DNA of 64,000 bases. It comes from Luteitalea sp. TBR-22 (GTDB lineage: Bacteria > Acidobacteriota > Vicinamibacteria > Vicinamibacterales > Vicinamibacteraceae). A model generated the notes under the pieces. That model did not search any database, was not told the origin of the DNA, and saw nothing but the letters and a program-made list of their open reading frames with translations. Below, piece after piece: positions 1-11,361 of the stretch (its first letter is position 1; each line of letters begins with the position of its first letter). A program made the position numbers and the translations under genes. The stretch lies in NCBI RefSeq assembly GCF_016865485.1, contig NZ_AP024452.1, positions 5,292,501 to 5,356,500 on the forward strand. The letters are read 5' to 3'.

Positions 1-1269
1 TGGCCGGCCCCGCTGTCCATCGTCCTGCTGGGCCTCGCCGCAGCCCAGAACCCCGCGTTGGGCGTCGCGGCCGCCACCTTCACGCTGGCGGCGGTGGCCG
101 CCGAGCCTGCGAGGCTCCGCTCGCGCGCCTGGCAGGTGGCGGTCCTTGTCGGCGTCCTGTTGGCGGCGCTGCCGGCCGCGTACTGCCTGGTGCGGATCGG
201 GCGCATCACGCCGCTGACCGTCTGGACCGATACGGCCGTGTGGCCGTCGTGGGCGGCCTTTGCCTTCCCGGTGCTCGACCTGAACCTCGGGTTCGTGCCT
301 CGCTTCCTCCCGGGCGCCCTGGCGATGGGGCTGGCAATGCTGGCCCCGGCGGCGTGGAGGGTGCCCGGCGCGATACCCGGGGCGGTGACGATGCTCCTGC
401 TGCTGCTCGCGGTGAGCCAGCAACCCAGCCACAACACCGGAGGCCACCCGGACTTCTCCCGGTACTGGCTGTGGGTCTGGCCCTTTGCGTTCCCCTTCCT
501 GCTGGCGCAGGATGCCTCGCCGACGCGCGGCGCTCGCCTCCTCGGCAGCTGCCTGCTGGCCGCTGCCCTGGCGTGGAGCACGATGGCGTTCCGGATGGAT
601 CGTCCGGAGACGTACCGCTACCCGACGCCACTGGCGGCGTGGGTGTGGCGCGCGCATCCCGGCTGGTCCTCGCCGCTGCCCGAGGCGTTCGCCGAACGGA
701 CGTCACACCGCGAACCGGGACTGGTGCCGACGTCCACGCCCGGCTGCGAGAAGGTGCTCCTGGCCAACGGCGCATGGCCGGCATCGTGCCCGCCGCGCGC
801 CGACGCGCCCGCCGGGTGCCTCGACGGGGGCGTGCTCTGTTACGCCAACAGGGGAGCCGACGGGACGTACACGTTCGAGGAGCTCGGGCGCCCGGCTCAA
901 TCCGATCTCGTGGTCCACGACCGCACGTGGCCGCGCGCCGACGACGCGAGCCGCTGGGTGGAGCGCGCGGTCAGGAGTGGCCGCGCCGGCGAGGACGGCG
1001 GAGTCGCGCAGGTCAGGGCGATCTGGGGCGCCGCGTGGCGCCAGTCGTGGGTTGCCGCCGACGGTCGGATGATCGTCTACGTCCGGGACGTGGGCGAGGC
1101 GGCCAGGATGGCCGTGCGCCATCCCCGGCCAGTGGGGATCCGCGTCACCACGCCGGATGGCCATCACAGCGAGACCACTGCCGCGCCGGGGACAGACCCG
1201 ACGATGATCCTCCTGCCGCCAGGCGCGCACGTGCTCGTGGACATCAGCGACGGGCCGACGCCGCGATAG
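1..1269 (+). CDS. Polytopic membrane protein, C-terminal part (5' truncated by window edge)
   Basis: The frame is open from the first base, so the true start lies outside the window; 422 residues are visible. The first ~190 residues contain several hydrophobic segments (for example VAVLVGVLLAALPAAYCLV and a Leu-rich stretch near residue 140), which points to an inner-membrane protein. About 215 soluble residues follow, with four cysteines (GCEKV, ASCPP, AGCLD, VLCYAN) that could form disulfides if periplasmic. The layout resembles lipid-linked-sugar glycosyltransferases with a membrane core and a periplasmic tail, but no catalytic motif is visible here. Function unknown. It faces the convergent HNH gene. 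Confidence 0.6.
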   Translation, partial: WPAPLSIVLLGLAAAQNPALGVAAATFTLAAVAAEPARLRSRAWQVAVLVGVLLAALPAAYCLVRIGRITPLTVWTDTAVWPSWAAFAFPVLDLNLGFVPRFLPGALAMGLAMLAPAAWRVPGAIPGAVTMLLLLLAVSQQPSHNTGGHPDFSRYWLWVWPFAFPFLLAQDASPTRGARLLGSCLLAAALAWSTMAFRMDRPETYRYPTPLAAWVWRAHPGWSSPLPEAFAERTSHREPGLVPTSTPGCEKVLLANGAWPASCPPRADAPAGCLDGGVLCYANRGADGTYTFEELGRPAQSDLVVHDRTWPRADDASRWVERAVRSGRAGEDGGVAQVRAIWGAAWRQSWVAADGRMIVYVRDVGEAARMAVRHPRPVGIRVTTPDGHHSETTAAPGTDPTMILLPPGAHVLVDISDGPTPR

Positions 1270-1317
1270 GCGTCATGCGGCGAGCGGTCGGGCTCCCTCC
1301 GCCCTGACGTGTGGCGA

Positions 1318-1337
1318 CCGTCGCCCAAGGGCGACGG
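1318..1337. repeat. Perfect 9-bp stem hairpin (CCGTCGCCC-AA-GGGCGACGG)
   Basis: This is an inverted repeat with a two-base loop in the gap between convergent genes, followed by CTACGCC. Its architecture (9-bp CCGTCG stem, 2-nt loop, then CTAC) matches one hairpin of the palindromic unit at 63314-63390, so the two may belong to one repeat family. No U-run follows, so a classical terminator role is unlikely. Confidence 0.6.
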
Positions 1338-1374
1338 CTACGCCCGGCGAGAGAGGCGCGACGGCCGTGCCGCG

Positions 1375-1423
1375 TTCCACCTTCCACGTTCGACCTTCCA
1401 CATTTGGCGTCAGGCGTCAGACG
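1375..1423. repeat. Heptamer-periodic intergenic repeat, 7 units
   Basis: Seven consecutive 7-mers can be read: TTCCACC, TTCCACG, TTCGACC, TTCCACA, TTTGGCG, TCAGGCG, TCAGACG. The stretch lies between the stop of the upstream membrane-protein gene and the convergent HNH gene stop. The last two units resemble units of the large array at 45063-45181. Confidence 0.65.
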
Positions 1424-1434
1424 CGTCCTCTCGC

Positions 1435-1803
1435 CTACTTCTGCCGCGCCGCGCGTCGCGCGAGCAGGGCCGCGATGACCTCGCGGGCCCTGGGATTCGA
1501 GGGGCCGTCGGCGTCGTGGGTCTTCCCCTTCTGGCGGTTGCAGCGTGCGCAGGCGACGGCAAGGTTGGCCAGCGCCTCCACGTCGCCGACCTCGGCCACG
1601 AGCACGCGGGCGGGACCGCGCCCGAACCAGCTGCGGGGGACGATGTGCTCGAGGCTCGCTTCTCCGAGGGGGGCGCCGCCTGGCGCGATCGCCAGCTTCG
1701 ACTGGCAGTGCAGGCACGGCACGATCCACGACCCGTCGTCGGCCTGCGTGGCACGGGCGTCGCTCTCGACGACGCGGAGGAGAAGCGTGTGGAGGCGGGA
1801 CAT
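1435..1803 (-). CDS. HNH endonuclease family protein
   Basis: This 122-residue protein shows the HNH/McrA-type zinc-ribbon nuclease fold. A first Cys pair (CLHCQSK, residues ~34-37) is followed by EHIVPRSWFG with the catalytic His, then NLAVACARCNRQKG, which gives the Asn and the second CxxC. Such proteins cut DNA with one divalent metal ion, and small stand-alone members occur in defence, in mobile elements and as genes of unknown role. It starts 43 bp downstream of the NIPSNAP gene stop and may be co-transcribed with it. No mobile-element neighbours are visible. The family call is firm; the biological role is unknown. Confidence 0.85.
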   Translation of the reverse strand: MSRLHTLLLRVVESDARATQADDGSWIVPCLHCQSKLAIAPGGAPLGEASLEHIVPRSWFGRGPARVLVAEVGDVEALANLAVACARCNRQKGKTHDADGPSNPRAREVIAALLARRAARQK

Positions 1804-1846
1804 GGGGCGAGCGGCAGCCGGGTGGCCGCCGCCCTTGCGGCGCGTG

Positions 1847-2281
1847 CTACTTGATCGCCGAGTAGTCGGTGGCGTCCATGAACACGGAGTCGACCTTCTC
1901 GACGATCTTGCCGTTGGCCTCCGACTCGGTGCGGACCTTCTGCCACACCGGGTCGGCGCCGAACGCCGCCCAGTTCTTCTTGGCCTGCTCGCGGCTCTCG
2001 TGCGAGATCACGTAAATCAGCGTGTTGCTGTGGGCCGGCTCGTCCTGCGGCACCCAGTAGCCGACGTTGGTCATCCCGTGCTTCTCGAACAGCTTCGTGG
2101 TGTGGTTGCGGAAGCGTGCCTGCAGGTCGGGCAGCTTGCCGGGGTGCGTGTAGTACGTGCGAAGCTCGAAGACCTTCTGTCCCCCACCCTGCGCAGCGAG
2201 ATCGGCGCGCGAGAACTGCCCGGCGACGTAGCCGGCGGCGAAGATGAGGACGAGGACCAACAGCGGGCGGACGTGACGCAT
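1847..2281 (-). CDS. NIPSNAP family protein with N-terminal membrane anchor
   Basis: The 144-residue protein begins with a hydrophobic segment (RPLLVLVLIFAAGYVAG) and continues with a NIPSNAP-type dimeric alpha/beta-barrel domain: FELRTYYTHPGKLPDLQARF, a NVGYW strand and LIYVISHESREQA. The start at 2281 is chosen because AAGGAG lies 8 bases upstream; an in-frame extension to 2344 would run into the end of the TonB receptor gene. NIPSNAP proteins are small and poorly understood. The upstream receptor gene ends only 19 bp away on the same strand, so the two are probably transcribed together. Confidence 0.85.
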   Translation of the reverse strand: MRHVRPLLVLVLIFAAGYVAGQFSRADLAAQGGGQKVFELRTYYTHPGKLPDLQARFRNHTTKLFEKHGMTNVGYWVPQDEPAHSNTLIYVISHESREQAKKNWAAFGADPVWQKVRTESEANGKIVEKVDSVFMDATDYSAIK

Positions 2282-2300
2282 CGGGACGACTCCTTGGGAA

Positions 2301-5300
2301 CTAGAACGTGAATCGTGCGGCGAGCTGGAACTGGCGCCGCGCATATGCCGACAGCGACTGCCCGAACGTCGGCCGGTCCACGAAGCTGTCGGGCAGTTGG
2401 AGGTTCGTGCGGTTGAGCAGGTTGAAGGCCTCGAGCCGGAGTTCGAGGACGCGGGTGAGGCCGAGCGACAGTCGCCGCGCGAGCACCGCGTCGACGCTGG
2501 CGTAGCCCGGCCCGATCAGGGTGTTGCGCCCGGCGTTGCCGTAGGTGTACTGCGGCGCCACGACGAACGATCGGCCCTGATACGACACGACGGTCGCGCC
2601 GGCCGGCGGGGTCGTGCCGGTCACCTCGTTGGGCCGGTCGTAGGCGAACGTGCCCCCGCCCGTGTTGCCGCTGTTGCTGTTGTCGTAGCTGACGCGCGGC
2701 GTGAACGGCCGCCCGGACTGCACCGAGACGACGCCGCTCAGCAGCCAGCCGCGGCCGAGGGCGCCGGCGCCGAGGTCGGGCAGCAGCCACGAGCCGGTGA
2801 ACACGGCGCGATGCCGCACGTCGAAGTCCGACAGGCTCCACTCGGCGGCGAGGTTGCGGCTGTCCTGCGGTGTGTTGTCGTTGCCGTCGGTGGCCAGGAA
2901 CGCCGACTGGTCGTCCATCGACTTGGACCAGGTGTACGAGCCGCGGAAGGTGAAGCGGCTGCCGGCGCGACGCACCGCCCCGACCTGCAATGCGTGGTAA
3001 TCGGAGGTGGCGCCGGACTCCACCATGAGGATGTCGCCGTACTGCGGCAGCGGGCGGCGCGGCGGGAAGGGGCCGGGGCCGGGTGCGGCCTGATTGATGT
3101 TCCGCTTGCGGACCAACTGGTTCCCGAACGAGCCCACGTACCGCGCGTCGACGGTGGTCTTCGCCCACGCGTGCTCCACGCCGAGGCTGGCCTGGTGCGC
3201 GTACGCAGTGCGCATGTGCTGATCGAGCGAGTTGTAGGTCGGCGTCGTGCCGATCGCCTGACCGGGAAACGGGTTGTCGAGCGTGAGCAGCCGCTGCTGC
3301 GACGGGAAGTAGAGCCCGATGCCGAAGTACGGCGGGTTGAAGTACAGCGCCGAGGTCTCGATCAGCGTGCCGACGTTGTAGAAGATGCCGTAGCCGCCCT
3401 GCAGCATGGTGGTACCCATGCCTGTCAGGTCGTAGTTGACGCCGATGCGCGGCGCGAAGTTGTTCAGGTCGGAGGCGATGCCCGAGCGCGGAATCCCGTT
3501 GGTCCCCACCTGGACGATCTGCTGGGTGTCCTGGTCGAAGATGCGCATGCGGTCGTCGGCATCGACCGGTGGCGCGTTGAACTCGTATCGCAGGCCGGCG
3601 TTGACCGTGAGCCGCGACGAGAGCCGCCAGTCGTCCTGCACGAAGCCGTTGATCGACCAGGTGCGCAGTTTCTGCGGGTTGTCGTTGGTGCCCAGCAGCG
3701 ACAGCGTCGGGTACCCGAGCAGCAGGTCGGCCATCGGGTTGCCGCTGATGGCGCCGGCGAAGGTCACCTGTCCGCGCGCGAACAGGTGGTTGAGGCCGTC
3801 CGACTGGTAGTGGCGGAACTCGCCGCCCGCCTTCAGGTGGTGCCGCCCGACCTGCGCGGTGAACGTGTCGGCGAGGTGGATGGTGCGCGTGCTGCGCAGC
3901 ACCGGCAGGTTCGGGTCGTCGCCGAGCGTCTCGTAGCCGCTGACGACGAAGGCCGGGTAGCCCATGTCGACGGCCGGCAGCGACGGTCCGGTGATGCCGA
4001 GCGCGCCGTACGCGTCGTATCCCGCGTTGGTGGGCAGGCTGTCGCGCTTCAGCGCGTTGACGCCGACGCGGAACTCGTTGACCACCCGGCTCGAGATCGC
4101 CTGGTTGAAGCCGGCGGCGAGGTTGTGCCCCTGATCGAGGACCGACGTGCCGAAACCGGGCAGGTTCCGCGCCCGCGCCGGGTACGGCAGGTCGCGGTCC
4201 TCGCGCCCGAACGTGTAGCGCACGTGGAAGGGCTTGTCCTGCCAGCCGTGGTGATCGGTCTTGATCGTGAACTGGATGGCGTCGCGCGCGCCTTCGGGCG
4301 AGTCGACGTGGTTGGCCGACCCGTAGTTGCTCGTGTTGGCCCGGGGGTACAGATCGGCGACGGCCCGACCCGCCGCGCTGATCCGCGACGCGGGAATCAC
4401 GTTGCCGGGGAACGGGCGCTGCGTGAACGGGTCGATGATCGGCCGCGACAGCGCCGAGAAGTCGCCGGCGCGCTCGGCGTCGGTGGGCACGCGCGCGAGC
4501 CGCGTGTCGGCTTCGTTGGCCTGGATCGCCTCGACGTTGAAGAAGTAGAAGGACGGCAGCCGCCCGAAGGGACCGCCGATCGTGCCGCCGAACTGGTGCT
4601 TGCCCAGCGACGGCTTGTCGGTGCCCTCGGGCAGGAAGGCCGGCCGCGCATCGAGGGCCTCGTCGCGGAAGTACTCGTAGGCCGACCCGCGCACGGTGCG
4701 CGTGCCGGACTTGATCACGACGTTGACCTGCGCGCCGGCGCTGCGGCCGTGCTCGGCGTCGTACGTGCTCTGCAGCATCGACACCTCCTTCACGGCGTCG
4801 AGGCTGGGGTTCACGACGAGGCGATTGAGGAAGAGGTCGTTGTTGTCGACGCCGTCGAGCAGGAAGTTGTTGGCGGCCTCGCGCGAGCCGCTGTTGTTGA
4901 GGCCGGTGTTGCCCTGCGTGGAGAGCCGCGAACCCGGCGCCGGCGGCGCCACGCCGGGAGCCTGGAACGTGAACTGGATCACGTCGCGCTCGGAGACCGG
5001 CACGGTGACCAGCGTCTCGCCCTCGAACACCTCGCCCACGGCACCGCTGCCGGCGCGCAGCGTGGTGAGATCGGCACTGACGACGACCTGCTCGGTCACC
5101 GCCCCCGGCTGCAGCACCACGGCGACCGTGCCGCGCACGCCCGCCTGCACGGCGATGTCGCGGACCACTTCCGTCTTGAAGCCGTCGCGACCGGCCTGCA
5201 GCGTGTAGGTGCCTGCCGTCAGTAGCGGGATCACCAGCAGTCCGGACGAAGACGTGGTGCCCTCGCGCATGAGCTGCGTCTGCTGATCGGTGAGCGTGAT

Positions 5301-5471
5301 CGTGACGTCGGGCACCGAGGCGCCGCCCTGGTCGCGGACCTCCACGAACAAGGTGGCCGCCATCGTCTGGGCACGCACGGTCGGCGGAAACACCGCCAGC
5401 AGCGACGCCAGCAGCGCCAGGGCCACGCCCCGGCGCAACGACAGGAATCTGGAAAGGGAGTACTCGGGCAC
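2301..5471 (-). CDS. TonB-dependent receptor, Oar-like, with carboxypeptidase-regulatory-like N-terminal domain
   Basis: The protein has ~1056 residues from the GTG chosen here. A signal peptide (LSLRRGVALALLASLLAVF ending VRAQ) is followed by a carboxypeptidase regulatory-like beta-sandwich (DQGGASVPDVTITLTDQQT, GTYTLQAGRDGFK). Next comes a plug region (NFLLDGVDNNDL, SMLQSTYDAEHGRSAGAQVNV) and a long beta-barrel ending in FTF, the typical outer-membrane C-terminus. This layout is the Oar-like family expanded in Acidobacteriota, which takes up glycans or other large ligands using TonB energy. The reading frame opens at 5606 (GTG). The later GTG at 5471 puts the signal peptide near the N-terminus, and a GATAGT -10-like hexamer at 5597-5602 also favours it. 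The true start remains uncertain. Confidence 0.88.
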   Translation of the reverse strand: MPEYSLSRFLSLRRGVALALLASLLAVFPPTVRAQTMAATLFVEVRDQGGASVPDVTITLTDQQTQLMREGTTSSSGLLVIPLLTAGTYTLQAGRDGFKTEVVRDIAVQAGVRGTVAVVLQPGAVTEQVVVSADLTTLRAGSGAVGEVFEGETLVTVPVSERDVIQFTFQAPGVAPPAPGSRLSTQGNTGLNNSGSREAANNFLLDGVDNNDLFLNRLVVNPSLDAVKEVSMLQSTYDAEHGRSAGAQVNVVIKSGTRTVRGSAYEYFRDEALDARPAFLPEGTDKPSLGKHQFGGTIGGPFGRLPSFYFFNVEAIQANEADTRLARVPTDAERAGDFSALSRPIIDPFTQRPFPGNVIPASRISAAGRAVADLYPRANTSNYGSANHVDSPEGARDAIQFTIKTDHHGWQDKPFHVRYTFGREDRDLPYPARARNLPGFGTSVLDQGHNLAAGFNQAISSRVVNEFRVGVNALKRDSLPTNAGYDAYGALGITGPSLPAVDMGYPAFVVSGYETLGDDPNLPVLRSTRTIHLADTFTAQVGRHHLKAGGEFRHYQSDGLNHLFARGQVTFAGAISGNPMADLLLGYPTLSLLGTNDNPQKLRTWSINGFVQDDWRLSSRLTVNAGLRYEFNAPPVDADDRMRIFDQDTQQIVQVGTNGIPRSGIASDLNNFAPRIGVNYDLTGMGTTMLQGGYGIFYNVGTLIETSALYFNPPYFGIGLYFPSQQRLLTLDNPFPGQAIGTTPTYNSLDQHMRTAYAHQASLGVEHAWAKTTVDARYVGSFGNQLVRKRNINQAAPGPGPFPPRRPLPQYGDILMVESGATSDYHALQVGAVRRAGSRFTFRGSYTWSKSMDDQSAFLATDGNDNTPQDSRNLAAEWSLSDFDVRHRAVFTGSWLLPDLGAGALGRGWLLSGVVSVQSGRPFTPRVSYDNSNSGNTGGGTFAYDRPNEVTGTTPPAGATVVSYQGRSFVVAPQYTYGNAGRNTLIGPGYASVDAVLARRLSLGLTRVLELRLEAFNLLNRTNLQLPDSFVDRPTFGQSLSAYARRQFQLAARFTF

Positions 5472-5655
5472 GTTCAGGATGTCGGCGCGACACGCCACCG
5501 GTCCGTCACGCCGGGACGCACGCGCGGTCCAGCAGGCCGCACGACCAAAGGGCGTGGCGCCGACGACGCGCCACCTTCGCCAACCGCAGACGTTCGACAC
5601 TATCACGGTCCACGACCGGATTGCCCCGCCCGCTGCGGACCCCGGGCGAGCGCTC

Positions 5656-7197
5656 CTACATCAGCAATCTTTCGACCAGCGCCCCCTCGTTCATCGCCGC
5701 GTCGTAGGGAATCGCGCAGAAGGTGAACGGCCCGTCCTTCCGCTGCAGCGTGATGAAGGGAATGAAGCTCGGCCGGTAGTCGGCCCCGTCGGCGCAGGAC
5801 GTCCTGCCGGCCGGACCGTACTTGTAGCGATAGCCGGCCACCTCCGGCTCCTGCGTCAGGAACTCGACGAACCAGCCGTCGGTCGATTCGCGGATCGACA
5901 GCGGCGGCGTGATCCGCGGGGGCACGGTGTCGATGCGCACCTTGACGACCGTCGGGAACGCCACCGATTGCCAGCCGCTGCTCCAGCGCTCGTCCGGACC
6001 GGCAAGGATGCACAGGTACCAGGTGCCGTCGCGGGTCGGTAGGGGATCGTCGATGACGGGCGCGACCAGGGTACGGCGCGGCGGCCCGTAGCCGCGCAGG
6101 TCACGACATTCCTGGCCGGGCGTGGCGACGACCTTGTAGCGGTGGTACGGCAGGTCCAGCCGATCGGCGAGCACGACGTCCCAGCGCGTGCGCACGCGAC
6201 CAATGGGCGAGGACGCCAGAGTGGGGTTGAGGGCGCCGAGTTGCGAGGGCGTGGCGCCGATCTGCCGGCCGGGATCGAGGGGACACCCGTGCCCCGCCAG
6301 GTCGAACCGCCCGGCATCGTCGAAGCAGCGGCCGAGGCGGACCAACGGCGTGGCGTACGACATCTCCTGGAGGCCGACGGGATCGGCGCTGCCCTGCGGC
6401 TCGCAGGGATGATCGAGCGCGCAGGCCGTGTAGGGCGCGCGGCCGCCTTGCGTGGTCGTGTTGAGCAGGCCGATGACGTGGCCGCTGACGCGCGAGATCA
6501 CCGGCGACCCCGACGAGCCCGGGGCGACCCCGCGACAGGCGAGGCGCATGAAGTCGTACCAGTGCCAGACGTACTCCTGGACCACCGGGGCATGCCCCTC
6601 GAGATCGCAGGCCGCGAGGCGGAGGTACGCCTTCGAGGAATCCTGCTGCAGCGGCGCGCCGACGGTCACCACCGGCTCGGTATCGGCGGGCAGTCGCTCG
6701 GCCGGGCGCCAACCCGCGAGCCCCTGCCTGGCCAGGTCGGCGTAGCGCGCCTCGAGCTCGAGCACCGCGATGTCCTGCCCCTTCATCGAGGCGTAGACCA
6801 CGCGGGACACGGGCACGATCACCTGCGACGCTCGCGTGTCGACGAAGTAGTCGAAGGTCACGGTGTGCCGCGACACTGGCCTGTCTGGCAGCACCTCGTT
6901 GGGCCCGGGGAAGTCGGAGCAGTGGCCGTTGGTGGCGACGTACGCCGGCGCGTCGCCCGGATCCTCGCCGTCGGGGATGACATCGAGCAGCACCCCCGAA
7001 CACGACGCGCGGCCGTTGTAGCGGACGACGCTCGCGTAGGCGTTCTGCCCGTCGGCGTTGGACAGGAGCACCGCATCCCCGCCGGCCACCGCGCCGTAGG
7101 TCGGCACGCCGCGACTGCCGTGGAGGACGAGACCGAGGAGGACGCAGGCCGACGCGGTGGCCGTCACCTGCAGCCGGCGCACGCCGCGGTGCGTCAC
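5656..7197 (-). CDS. Secreted trypsin-like serine protease
   Basis: The 513-residue protein has an N-terminal hydrophobic segment (ASACVLLGLVLHG) and an S1-type catalytic triad: His in ATNGHCSDFPG (~residue 92), Asp in GQDIAVLELE (~142) and Ser in APGSSGSPVI (~229). It departs from the usual TAAHC around the His. About 250 residues follow the protease domain, with further Cys and strand-rich sequence that may be a substrate-binding or anchoring module. The GTG at 7197 is chosen because it overlaps the TGA of the upstream outer-membrane protein gene (GTGA), which suggests translational coupling. A periplasmic or extracellular location is likely; the substrate is unknown. Confidence 0.8.
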   Translation of the reverse strand: MTHRGVRRLQVTATASACVLLGLVLHGSRGVPTYGAVAGGDAVLLSNADGQNAYASVVRYNGRASCSGVLLDVIPDGEDPGDAPAYVATNGHCSDFPGPNEVLPDRPVSRHTVTFDYFVDTRASQVIVPVSRVVYASMKGQDIAVLELEARYADLARQGLAGWRPAERLPADTEPVVTVGAPLQQDSSKAYLRLAACDLEGHAPVVQEYVWHWYDFMRLACRGVAPGSSGSPVISRVSGHVIGLLNTTTQGGRAPYTACALDHPCEPQGSADPVGLQEMSYATPLVRLGRCFDDAGRFDLAGHGCPLDPGRQIGATPSQLGALNPTLASSPIGRVRTRWDVVLADRLDLPYHRYKVVATPGQECRDLRGYGPPRRTLVAPVIDDPLPTRDGTWYLCILAGPDERWSSGWQSVAFPTVVKVRIDTVPPRITPPLSIRESTDGWFVEFLTQEPEVAGYRYKYGPAGRTSCADGADYRPSFIPFITLQRKDGPFTFCAIPYDAAMNEGALVERLLM

Positions 7198-7964
7198 GGG
7201 ACGATCCTGAAGCCGAACGTCACGCCCCAATCCTGCCCGCGATCCTCATCGGACCCCAGGCCGAACGTCGGCCCCGCGTAGGTGCTGACGCGGTCGAGGA
7301 GCATCCAGCCGACCTCGCCGCTGAGGTCGCCGTAGCGCCGGTCGTACCGGCTGTCGATCACGTACCGGGCGCGGCCCGACACCCATGTCCGTTCGGTCGT
7401 GCGCCAGACGATCGACGCGCCGGCCGTCGTGTCCTCCACCTCGAAGGCGTACTGGTCGCCGCCGACACTCTTGCGATACGAGACGAACGGCGCCACCAGC
7501 GCGCGCGGCGAGAACCGGAACACGAACTGCGCCGTCGGCGCGAGCGTGTTCGTGCCGAGCCCGACCGCATCGGAGGTCGCGGTGTCCCACGTGGTACGGA
7601 ACGCGACGAGCAGCCCGCCACGCCGGGTGAGCCACGGCGTCCACTCCACGTCGGCGCCGATGTCGGACAGTCCGCCTTCGGTCAGGCCCGTGAGGTTGCT
7701 GAACCCGATGGGGACGGTGCCGACCACCCGGAGGCGCCGCGCCATCAGCGGCACGGCATGCCGGTAGGACGTGGTGTCGACGTAGAAGTCCTCGAGCGTG
7801 GCGTACACGTTGCGCACGTCCACCTGCTGCTGGAGGTTGAGCGGGTCGGTGCCAGTCTTGTCCGAGGTGGGCGGCTGGTAGGGCGAGGCGCCGAACAGGC
7901 CCTGCGCCGAGGCGGGGCCGGCCAGGCCGAGGACGAGCAGGAGGCTGGCAAGCGAGGAGCGCAT
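7194..7964 (-). CDS. Outer-membrane beta-barrel-like protein of unknown function
   Basis: The 256-residue protein has a signal peptide (MRSSLASLLLVLGLAGPASAQ) followed by alternating strand-like segments with many aromatic residues, for example VVGTVPIGFSNLTGLTEGG, LAPTAQFVFRFSPRALVAPF and a C-terminal WGVTFGFRIVP. This pattern fits a small outer-membrane beta-barrel. The frame extends upstream to 8126, but the ATG at 7964 places the signal peptide at the N-terminus. Its stop overlaps the GTG of the downstream protease gene by four bases. No family was recognised. Confidence 0.65.
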   Translation of the reverse strand: MRSSLASLLLVLGLAGPASAQGLFGASPYQPPTSDKTGTDPLNLQQQVDVRNVYATLEDFYVDTTSYRHAVPLMARRLRVVGTVPIGFSNLTGLTEGGLSDIGADVEWTPWLTRRGGLLVAFRTTWDTATSDAVGLGTNTLAPTAQFVFRFSPRALVAPFVSYRKSVGGDQYAFEVEDTTAGASIVWRTTERTWVSGRARYVIDSRYDRRYGDLSGEVGWMLLDRVSTYAGPTFGLGSDEDRGQDWGVTFGFRIVP

Positions 7965-7987
7965 CCTGCCATCAATAACACGTTGGC

Positions 7988-8015
7988 AATCTGGAATTCG
8001 ACATCCGGAATGCGC
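7988..8015. repeat. Heptamer-periodic intergenic repeat, 4 units (degenerate)
   Basis: Four 7-mers follow one another: AATCTGG, AATTCGA, CATCCGG, AATGCGC. The similarity is weaker than in the other arrays, but the AT-rich start of each unit recurs every 7 bp. It lies just upstream of the outer-membrane protein start, between two minus-strand genes. Confidence 0.4.
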
Positions 8016-8124
8016 GAGCCCGGGACTTCGGCGCGGCACGGCGAAGTGCCCGGCCTGACAGGGTCGAGGTTGTGGGCAGCGCCGGAATCGCCGGCCTGGT
8101 GCGCCGAGGAGTCCTGGAAACAGC

Positions 8125-8156
8125 AAAAGGGGCGAGAGCCGCCAGGCCCTCGCCCC
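8125..8156 (-). terminator. Rho-independent terminator of nrdJ
   Basis: Read on the minus strand, a perfect 8-bp stem (GGGGCGAG / CTCGCCCC, loop 12 nt) is followed directly by TTTT. It lies 66-97 bp after the nrdJ stop codon in the direction of transcription, so it would separate nrdJ from the outer-membrane protein and protease pair downstream. Confidence 0.75.
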
Positions 8157-8221
8157 CGTGAAACCACACCTGCTCGTGCCGCCCGTCGACGTCGCTCAGG
8201 GCTGGCCCGACCAGCGGATGC

Positions 8222-10990
<2,769 letters not shown>

Positions 10991-11315
10991 TCCTTCCTCC
11001 ATGCAGCCGGCGCGGACCCGCCCCGGGTCGGCACCAGCGATATCTCTGTCTACGCCTCGGACCGAACACGTCGAACCGTCCCCACACCGCGGTCGATCAC
11101 GCGCAAGCCCACCATCGTGAGGAGCATGCCCAGGGGCATGTCGGGCGCGGACATCGAACCAGTGTGGGAGGCGTGATCCGTCCTGCGGCGTAGCCTTCGA
11201 ACACTTCGTTCGCAGGCCCGTCGCTCCGAGTGGCTGGGTGCTCTCGGGTGGAGCGGACTTCGGCGCTTCGGACAGCCACTATGCGCCGCGGCTCGAGGGT
11301 TGTCAACGGGAATTT

Positions 11316-11331
11316 ACACCACATCTTGTGC
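11316..11331 (-). promoter_or_regulatory. Candidate NrdR box 1 (proximal)
   Basis: The 16-mer reads GCACAAGATGTGGTGT on the minus strand and matches 12 of 16 positions of the known NrdR consensus ACACWATATMTWGTGT. It starts exactly 30 bp from the second candidate box, about three helical turns, which is the paired spacing usual for this repressor of ribonucleotide reductase genes. It lies upstream of nrdJ. Confidence 0.55.
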
Positions 11332-11345
11332 CCGCTCGACTGACC

Positions 11346-11361
11346 ACACCCAATATACAGG
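11346..11361 (-). promoter_or_regulatory. Candidate NrdR box 2 (distal), overlapping a -10-like TATATT
   Basis: On the minus strand it reads CCTGTATATTGGGTGT, matching 10 of 16 NrdR consensus positions, including the central TATAT and terminal GTGT. TATATT could serve as a -10 element, so NrdR binding would block the promoter. No convincing -35 was found 16-18 bp upstream. Confidence 0.5.

Noticed and set aside
2397-5225. Long open frame (942 codons) antisense to the TonB-dependent receptor
   Set aside because: It is the antisense shadow of a well-supported gene; Arg/Val/Gly-rich composition, no recognisable domain. The same holds for the other long opposite-strand frames in the window.
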